Assembly: GCA_903834675.1 (NCBI GenBank)
Contig: CAILKC010000559.1
Span: forward strand, 1-21,255
Reading direction: 5' to 3'
From: an uncultured Victivallales bacterium
Lineage (GTDB): Bacteria; Verrucomicrobiota; Lentisphaeria; Oligosphaerales; JAFGRS01
Length of the DNA: 21,255 nt
The position numbers and the translations under genes were made by a program. Shown in pieces: positions 15,870-21,255 of this stretch; within the stretch, counting starts at the first letter, position 1, and the number at the start of each line of letters is the position of its first letter. The notes beneath the pieces were generated by a model. That model ran no database searches and was not told where the DNA came from. It saw nothing but the letters and a program-made list of their open reading frames with translations.

Positions 15870-16085
15870 ATGGGACTCTTCGACAACACTCGCGGCCAGT
15901 TCATCGATGTGATCGAGTGGGTCGACTCGAGTCGGGAGACGTTGGTCTGGCGTCAGGGCCTGCAGGGGTGGACTCCGGCAGGCCTAGGTGCCGACGCTGC
16001 TGCTGCTTGGCCAGGTTCCGCCGCTGAGCCTGCCGCCGCCCTTGCCAGCGGTCGCGCCGTAAACCAGGAGCAGGTGCCGCCATGA
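15870..16085 (+). CDS. 71-residue remnant joining both ends of an SPFH-GYF protein
   Basis: The first 25 or so residues, MGLFDNTRGQFIDVIEW…, match the start of SPFH-domain 'virion core protein'/YdjI-like proteins (…GEFIDIIEWxDDSRDTLVWRF). The following TLVWRQGLQGWTPAG matches the end of the GYF_2 domain found at the C-terminus of many of those proteins. The whole SPFH body is absent. The shared TLVWR word at the junction (residues 24-28) suggests an in-frame deletion between two similar sites. The tail is Ala-rich. AAGGA precedes the ATG by seven bases, and the stop overlaps the kinase start (ATGA). It is therefore probably translated and may survive because it couples translation of the kinase. 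Family matches are from recalled consensus. Confidence 0.65.
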   Translation: MGLFDNTRGQFIDVIEWVDSSRETLVWRQGLQGWTPAGLGADAAAAWPGSAAEPAAALASGRAVNQEQVPP

Positions 16086-18433
16086 GCACCGTGGGGCAGA
16101 CCAGAGGAACCACACCAGCGCGCCTTTCCGGGGGCAGCGGCTACGCCGTCATCAGCGCCGACGAGCGGGGGCGCGTGACGCTGCTCAACCCCGAAGCAGA
16201 GGAGCTCACCGGCTGGACCGAGAACGACGCTCGAGGCAAACCGCTGCGCGAGATCTTTCACCTCATCAATGCTCTGACCGGAACGCTTTGCGAGGACTTG
16301 GCGGCGCGCGTGCTGAGCAGCGGCGGCGCCATCGGTTTGGCGGCAGATGGGGTGCTGATCACGCGGGGCGGGGCGGAATGCCGGGTCACGGGTAAAGCGT
16401 GCCCCATGCGCGACGCTGCCGGCCGGATCACGGGCATGGTGCTGCTCTGCCGCGACGCGGATCAGGCCAGCCGAGCGCAGGCCGCGCTTCGGGAGAGCGA
16501 AGCGCTGACCCGCAGCATCAGCAGTCATCTGCAGTCCGGCATGATCTACCGCTTGATCCGTCGGCCGGATGGTTCCCGGCGGTTCACCTACGTGAGCGGT
16601 TCGGTGCAACGTCTCTACGGCATCAGCCCCCAACAGGCCATCGAGGATGCCCATCTGATCTACCGTCGCGTCCACCCAGAGGACGTGGAACGGCTGGTGC
16701 GCGAAGAAGAAGAGGCGCACCGCACCATGACGACGTTGCGGACCGAAGTGAGAATGATGGACCCGTCAGGAGGCGTGCGCTGGTCATCTTTCGTCTCCAG
16801 CCCGCGCCTGCAGGACGATGGCACTACCTGCTGGGACGGCATCGAGCTCGACATCACCGAGCGTAAGCGGGCGGAGGCCGCGCTGCGCGAGAGCGAGGAG
16901 CGCTTTCGGGCGATCTTCAACGCCACCTTCCAGTTCACCGGTCTGATGACTCCCGAAGGCGTCATGGTCGAGGTGAACCAGGCCGCCCTGGATTTTGCCG
17001 GCGTGACCGCGGCAGAGGTCATCGGCAAACCCTTCTGGGATGCCCGCTGGTGGCGCGCTGACGCGGCGCGCGTACGGCAGTTGCGGGCGGCGATTGTCCA
17101 CGCCGCAGGCGGCGAGTTCGTGCGCTACGAAGTACTGATTCAGGGCGCGGGGTCCACGACTGCCACGATCGACTTCTCCATCAAACCGATCGTCGGTTTG
17201 GATGGCACGGTGAAGCTGCTGGTGCCGGAGGGTCGGGACATCTCGGACCGTAAGCGGGCGGAAGAGGAAAAACTGAAACTGCAGGAAGAGCTGGCCCAGG
17301 CCCGCAAGATGGAGTCCATCGGGCAACTCGCGGGTGGCGTCGCCCACGATTTCAACAACATGCTTGCGGTCATCCTCGGCAATACCGCGATGGCCTTGGA
17401 GAGGGGTGACCTCGCGCCCGCGCTTCGGGCCGAGCTTGAGTCTATCCGCACGGCGGCGGAGCACTCAGCCGGCCTGACCCGACAACTGCTGGCCTTTGCC
17501 CGCAAACAGACAGTTGTCCCCCGGGTACTCAACCTGAATGAGACCGTGGCCGGAATGCTCAGGATGCTGCGGCAGCTCATCGGCGAAGACATTGATCTGG
17601 TCTGGAGTCCGGCCGCCAGCGCCGGGATGGTGCTGATGGACTCGGTCCAGCTCGACCAGCTCCTGACGAATCTGCTGATCAATGCCCGTGACGCCATCGG
17701 CGGCGCTGGAATGATCACGATCGAGACCAAGAACGTGGTCCTGGATGAGGCCTACTGCGCGGACCACCCCGGTGCGCTGTGCGGTGAGTATGTGCTGCTG
17801 GCGGTCAGCGACAACGGCTGCGGCATGGACAACGAGACCCTGGCAAGGCTCTTCGAGCCCTTCTTCACCACCAAGGAACTGGGCCGGGGAACCGGCCTCG
17901 GCCTGGCCACGGTATACGGTATCGTCAAGCAGAACCATGGGTTCGTCAACGCCTACAGTGAGGTGGGCAAGGGAACCACCTTCAGCATTTACCTGCCGCG
18001 CTCTGCGGGCGTTGTGCGCGAGGCGGGCACGAATCCTCCCGCAGCGGCCGCTACCAGCGGCGGGCACGAAACCATCCTCTTGGTCGAGGATGATCAGGCC
18101 ATCCTCGAGTTGGCCGAAAGGATGCTCGGCAAACTGGGCTACACCGTGCTCGCCGCCAGCACCGCGGACGCGGCGCTGCGTCTGGCGGCGGAACACCCCG
18201 AACCGATTCACCTGCTGATCACCGACGTGGTCATGCCAGTCATGAACGGCCGGGTGCTGGCCGAGCGCCTGCTGCAGCTTCAGCCGCACGTGAAGCGCTT
18301 GTTCATGTCGGGCTACACGGCCAATGTCGTCGCCAGCCACGGAGTGCTGGAAGAGGGCCTGCACTTCATCCAAAAGCCGTTCTCCAAGCAGGAACTGGAC
18401 GCGAAGGTGAGAGAAGCGCTGGAGAACAAGTAA
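16082..18433 (+). CDS. Soluble PAS-PAS-PAS hybrid histidine kinase with receiver domain
   Basis: A 783-residue cytoplasmic sensor kinase without membrane segments. Three PAS domains lie at about 20-135, 145-263 (PAS_3-like, ending DITERKRAE) and 268-395 (ending DISDRKRAE). A HisKA domain follows, with phosphorylated H422 in GGVAHDFNNML. The ATPase domain has N534 (LLINARDAI), D577 (DNGCGM) and GRGTGLGLATVYGIV. The C-terminal receiver has D670-D671, phosphoacceptor D715 (LLITDVVMPVMNG) and K765. The HDFNN form is typical of kinases that pass phosphate to an attached receiver. No DNA-binding partner lies nearby, so the output is unknown. The ATG overlaps the preceding stop. Confidence 0.95.
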   Translation: MSTVGQTRGTTPARLSGGSGYAVISADERGRVTLLNPEAEELTGWTENDARGKPLREIFHLINALTGTLCEDLAARVLSSGGAIGLAADGVLITRGGAECRVTGKACPMRDAAGRITGMVLLCRDADQASRAQAALRESEALTRSISSHLQSGMIYRLIRRPDGSRRFTYVSGSVQRLYGISPQQAIEDAHLIYRRVHPEDVERLVREEEEAHRTMTTLRTEVRMMDPSGGVRWSSFVSSPRLQDDGTTCWDGIELDITERKRAEAALRESEERFRAIFNATFQFTGLMTPEGVMVEVNQAALDFAGVTAAEVIGKPFWDARWWRADAARVRQLRAAIVHAAGGEFVRYEVLIQGAGSTTATIDFSIKPIVGLDGTVKLLVPEGRDISDRKRAEEEKLKLQEELAQARKMESIGQLAGGVAHDFNNMLAVILGNTAMALERGDLAPALRAELESIRTAAEHSAGLTRQLLAFARKQTVVPRVLNLNETVAGMLRMLRQLIGEDIDLVWSPAASAGMVLMDSVQLDQLLTNLLINARDAIGGAGMITIETKNVVLDEAYCADHPGALCGEYVLLAVSDNGCGMDNETLARLFEPFFTTKELGRGTGLGLATVYGIVKQNHGFVNAYSEVGKGTTFSIYLPRSAGVVREAGTNPPAAAATSGGHETILLVEDDQAILELAERMLGKLGYTVLAASTADAALRLAAEHPEPIHLLITDVVMPVMNGRVLAERLLQLQPHVKRLFMSGYTANVVASHGVLEEGLHFIQKPFSKQELDAKVREALENK

Positions 18434-18437
18434 GGCT

Positions 18438-18453
18438 CTTGCAGAACCCCGCG
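18438..18453 (-). repeat. Inverted copy of the leader-hairpin arm
   Basis: CTTGCAGAACCCCGCG here is the exact reverse complement of 15784-15799. Similarity extends about four more bases (AGGC) on the kinase side. The two copies face each other and bracket the SPFH-relic/kinase unit, this one starting four bases after the kinase stop. Confidence 0.6.
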
Positions 18454-18456
18454 TCT

Positions 18457-18546
18457 GGCCTTGGAGCCCGCGCTGCCCAGCCCGTTCCGGGCGGGTTCGC
18501 GGTATCCCCTGTGGCCCTGGAGCCCGCGCTGCCCAGCCCGTTCCGA
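18457..18546. repeat. 56-57 bp repeat family, 1.6 units between convergent genes
   Basis: One full 56-bp unit (18457-18512) and the first 33-34 bases of a second fill the gap between the kinase gene and the convergent secreted-protein gene, reaching the latter's stop codon. Each unit has GCCCG-TTC-CGGGC inside an outer CCGCG…CGCGG stem. This is the same family as the cluster at 21050-21255. The position suggests a two-way terminator or 3'-end stabiliser. Confidence 0.8.
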
Positions 18547-20955
18547 CTAGCGCTGCAGGCGCAGCACTGCCACGTCCTCCGCCGCCAGGCGGAAAGAGGC
18601 CGTGGCACTGGTTTCGTCCCGTGCCACCTTCGCCTCGGCGCCGCTGACCAGGTCCGTCGCCCCGGTCACCCCTGGCAACAGGAGGCGCACGACGACGTCC
18701 GCCGTCTCGCCACCATCATTAAAGACGGTCAAGTAACTGTCGCCAAAACGCTCGACCAGAACCGTGGCGAGGTTGGCGCGCGCCAGGGTCACCGGCTGCC
18801 AGCCGGCCTCCGCCACGCGCTTGCACAGCGGTCCGTACTTGCGGAACAACGGGCGGTCGCGGTTATACAGCTCTGGCCGTGAGAAGTAGTGCCCGGAGGA
18901 GGCGTCAGCGCTGAAGAAGCCGGGGAACATGCCGTAAGCCAGGCTGCGCTTCATGTACTTCTCGACCTTCTCGAAGGGGAACTTATCGAAGTCGGTGTTT
19001 TGCAGGAAACAGAAGGGCTTCGGCCCGCACAGGGCGCGCCGATAGAGCAGGTCGCGGTGCGCCATGGGGCTCCACTCGCCGCCGTGGTTCCAGTCGGTCT
19101 CGGTGCCCATGACATCGAGATAGGGGGCCAGGAACCAGATGCGGCTGGGGGTGGAGTTGGCCATCATCAGCTTACCCATGCCGTGCATCTCCTCGGCCAG
19201 GGCGCGGACGTAGTCGGCGGCAATCAGCCCGCGAAACAGCGCTGGTTGGCGCGACTCGAGGCCGAAGGTCGGCGGGGTACGGGCCGCGGCAAAGTGGTCC
19301 CGGCGGTAGTTCAGTTCGGCGGTGACGTAGCCCTCGCTGGAGTCGACGTACTCGCCGTCGAGATCGCCCCGGCGCTCCGGCCCGTAGAGGCTCTGCTTAA
19401 GACCGTCGTTCCACTTCAGCGTGAAGTCGGTAACCTCCGCCGCAATCCCCGGCATTGAGTTCATGCTCCAGACGGCGCCGTTGCACCAGGGTGTCCGCTG
19501 AAATTGCGCCACAAACTGCCCCTTTTCGTCGTGATAGCCACTGCTGAGCAGAGCCCGAGCGTGCCGCCCGTTGGCCGAGGTGGGCTCCTCCGCCGCATAC
19601 CGCCGCACCATGCCCATGGCGCCGTCCAGCGTCCACGGCACCTCTGTCGGCATCTTCATCCACCAGGTCAGCGGCTCGGTGTAACGGAAGGTGAGGATCC
19701 CGTGCGCATCGTCCCAGGCGGTCTCGTCATTGCCCTCCTTGAACGCGAAACCGAAGTCCTCCCAGCCCTGAACTGTGCTGATCTTGGCGAACGGCATCCA
19801 CTGCCCCTGTTCCGGAGTACGGCTGCGAAAGGCCTCCGGAAAGATGCGGTAGAGGGCCGCCAGAGCGCCTCGGAAGCCCCATTCGCCGTCGAACTCATAG
19901 GAGCAGAACCGGAGGGTCACCGCGGGCCGTTCCGGCGTCAGCGCCACATCGCAGGCCAGGAACAGCTCCTGCGTCCCGGCGTTGTAGCAGAGGCGCGCGA
20001 ACACCGGCGTGAACAGGTCCACCGCCAGAGCCACACCGCGCTTGCCAGCCGCCACGGCGCCCAAAGGATACGGACTCAGGCGACCATTGGCGCCGGCCTC
20101 GAAACGGGTGGTGGCGGCATATTCCCGCAGGCCTTGGACGAGCTCGGCGCCGCGGGGGTCGGCCAGCCAACTCCATGCCCCCGGCGGCAGCCGCACAGCG
20201 TAGTACAACGTGATGGCGCGATCGCGGCCACTCAGGTCGCGCACCTCCGCCTGCACAAACGCGGCCCCGTTCGCGCTGGAGTCCTGGCGGCTGAGTTGCA
20301 GTCCGGCGGCCTGCCCCCGGTCGAACGCCAGAAAGTCGCCGTCCGCAGCCACGTCCCGGACCTGGAAGCCACTCTCGGCTGGAGGCTGGACCAGGCGCAC
20401 CGGGACACCGTCGAAGGTCAACGCCCCCGCGGGAGCCTCGAGCTGCCGCAGCGTGACCTCCTTGAACCACGCCTTGCCCCCGTGGCGACGCAACAGCACG
20501 TAGACGCTCACCGAGCGCAGCGGCTTCTCAGGCACGTACAGAACCTGGCGCTTCTCCCAGTCGTGCGTTCCCGTGGTGAACGACGAAACCTCGCCCCACC
20601 GGGGTTCGCCGTCGCTGCAGACCATGTCGAGGTACAGCGAGTAGTCTCTATCGCGCTCGCCGGTGACGCCCTCGGCCCGGCTCCAGGCGACCGCCAGGAT
20701 GGGCGTCGGCTGGGTCTGGTTGAGCATGATGGTCTGTCCGGCGCCGCGCTGCACCACGGCATCGGCCCCATTGTCGCAGACGATGAGGCCGTTGGCGGTC
20801 TCGAAGCCCTGCTCCCACGCCTTCCAGGCCTCGGCCTGGAGCAGGTTGGTTCCCGTCGTCTCGTCCGCGAGACGCTGCTTGACCAGAATCCCGGACTGGG
20901 CCATGAGGCCGCCTGTCGTCAGCCCCACCAGCACTGCCGCCAAAACCTGTCGCAT
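18547..20955 (-). CDS. Secreted glycosidase-like protein with N-terminal carbohydrate-binding-like domain
   Basis: An 802-residue exported protein. Residues 1-19 form a signal peptide with probable cleavage after LMA. Residues about 30-175 (…SLYLDMVCSDGEPRWGEV… and RRHGGKAWFKEVTL) resemble a beta-sandwich carbohydrate-binding domain common in secreted proteins of polysaccharide degraders. A further beta-rich part follows. A likely (beta/alpha)8 region at about 340-690 carries acidic candidates D538 and E541 (YVDSSEGYV) and E619 and D621 (MGTETDWNHGGEW). The C-terminal part, to 802, looks like a beta domain (VERFGDSYLTVFND…). I do not recognise a numbered GH family. The ATG at 20955 has AAGGAG five bases upstream. 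No promoter was found by eye. Confidence 0.7.
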   Translation of the reverse strand: MRQVLAAVLVGLTTGGLMAQSGILVKQRLADETTGTNLLQAEAWKAWEQGFETANGLIVCDNGADAVVQRGAGQTIMLNQTQPTPILAVAWSRAEGVTGERDRDYSLYLDMVCSDGEPRWGEVSSFTTGTHDWEKRQVLYVPEKPLRSVSVYVLLRRHGGKAWFKEVTLRQLEAPAGALTFDGVPVRLVQPPAESGFQVRDVAADGDFLAFDRGQAAGLQLSRQDSSANGAAFVQAEVRDLSGRDRAITLYYAVRLPPGAWSWLADPRGAELVQGLREYAATTRFEAGANGRLSPYPLGAVAAGKRGVALAVDLFTPVFARLCYNAGTQELFLACDVALTPERPAVTLRFCSYEFDGEWGFRGALAALYRIFPEAFRSRTPEQGQWMPFAKISTVQGWEDFGFAFKEGNDETAWDDAHGILTFRYTEPLTWWMKMPTEVPWTLDGAMGMVRRYAAEEPTSANGRHARALLSSGYHDEKGQFVAQFQRTPWCNGAVWSMNSMPGIAAEVTDFTLKWNDGLKQSLYGPERRGDLDGEYVDSSEGYVTAELNYRRDHFAAARTPPTFGLESRQPALFRGLIAADYVRALAEEMHGMGKLMMANSTPSRIWFLAPYLDVMGTETDWNHGGEWSPMAHRDLLYRRALCGPKPFCFLQNTDFDKFPFEKVEKYMKRSLAYGMFPGFFSADASSGHYFSRPELYNRDRPLFRKYGPLCKRVAEAGWQPVTLARANLATVLVERFGDSYLTVFNDGGETADVVVRLLLPGVTGATDLVSGAEAKVARDETSATASFRLAAEDVAVLRLQR

Positions 20956-21049
20956 AGCCACTCCTTCGCACTACACCCGGCTCAGCGCGGTGCCCCGTCC
21001 GCTGTCGCCGTTAGTTGAAACTCCGCTCGGTCTAGCCATCATCCGCGGC

Positions 21050-21255
21050 GCCCTGGAGCCCGCGATGCCCAGCCCGTTCCGGGCAGGTTCGCGGTATCCC
21101 CTTGCCGCCCTGGAGCCCGCGATGCCCAGCCCGTTCCGGGCGGGTTCGCGGTATCTCCTTGCCGCCCTGGAGCCCGCGATGCCCAGCCCGTTCCGGGCAG
21201 GTTCGCGGTATCCCCTTGCCGCCCTAAAGCCCGCGATGCCCAGCCCGTTCCGGGC
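21050..21255. repeat. Tandem 57-bp repeat array, cut by window end
   Basis: Three complete units of exactly 57 bp start at 21050, 21107 and 21164. A fourth, at 21221, is cut by the window edge and begins CCCTAAAG instead of CCCTGGAG. Units differ at only one to three bases. Each contains CCGCGA…TCGCGG as an outer stem around GCCCG-TTC-CGGGC; TGCCC with GGGCA is an alternative inner pairing. There are no variable spacers. The array lies upstream of the secreted-protein gene, which has the same family at its 3' end. Confidence 0.9.

Noticed and set aside
19504..21018. Open plus-strand frame of 504 codons opposite the secreted protein
   Set aside because: Antisense shadow of a gene with signal peptide and ribosome site; its Gln/Arg/His-rich text shows no family.
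21050..21255. CRISPR array
   Set aside because: The 57-bp units are contiguous and nearly identical along their whole length, with no variable spacers and no cas genes.

Overview
The window is GC-rich bacterial chromosome with dense genes on both strands and several families of GC-rich hairpin repeats between operons. The gene content includes a family-4 glycosidase, a Gfo/Idh/MocA dehydrogenase, a BNR-repeat sialidase-like protein, a NodB-like protein, a secreted glycosidase-like protein, and relics of DUF4838 and SPFH-GYF proteins. Together with the CCCAGGGC-GTT-GCCCTGGG type repeat, this resembles planctomycete/PVC-like or other carbohydrate-degrading environmental bacteria. That placement is inference; there is no rRNA or other taxonomic marker here.

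Layout. Positions 1-419 hold short hairpin repeats and an imperfect inverted repeat that ends at the ribosome binding site of the first gene. Positions 420-6379 are one plus-strand defence operon: a type III-style (beta-class) DNA methyltransferase (mod), a DUF1016/YhcG-type PD-(D/E)XK nuclease, and a type III Res helicase-nuclease that overlaps the nuclease gene by ATGA. A universal stress protein (minus) and a GNAT acetyltransferase (plus, with a near-consensus promoter) follow.

Positions 8050-9860 are a graveyard around an intact VapBC toxin-antitoxin pair. On one side is a minus-strand DUF4838 pseudogene with a large internal deletion. On the other are collapsed remains of what looks like a large restriction-modification protein and the C-terminal end of a pRiA4b-ORF3-like protein. 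Positions 9887-10115 are four tandem 55-61 bp units of two hairpins each. In the second hairpin both stem arms change between units while pairing is kept.

Positions 10142-13612 are a minus-strand sugar-catabolism operon (dehydrogenase, GH4 glycosidase, sialidase-like protein) with a good promoter at 13688-13715. Divergent from it are a bacteriohemerythrin and a NodB-like protein. Positions 15870-18433 are a two-gene unit. The first gene is a 71-residue protein that looks like the two ends of an SPFH-GYF protein joined at a shared TLVWR word. It is translationally coupled to a soluble three-PAS hybrid histidine kinase. A secreted 802-residue glycosidase-like protein (minus, 18547-20955) is bracketed by two clusters of the same 56-57 bp repeat.

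The most notable points are the mod-YhcG-res gene order, the covarying hairpin repeats, the in-frame collapsed SPFH-GYF gene coupled to a sensor kinase, and the concentration of deletion relics around VapBC.
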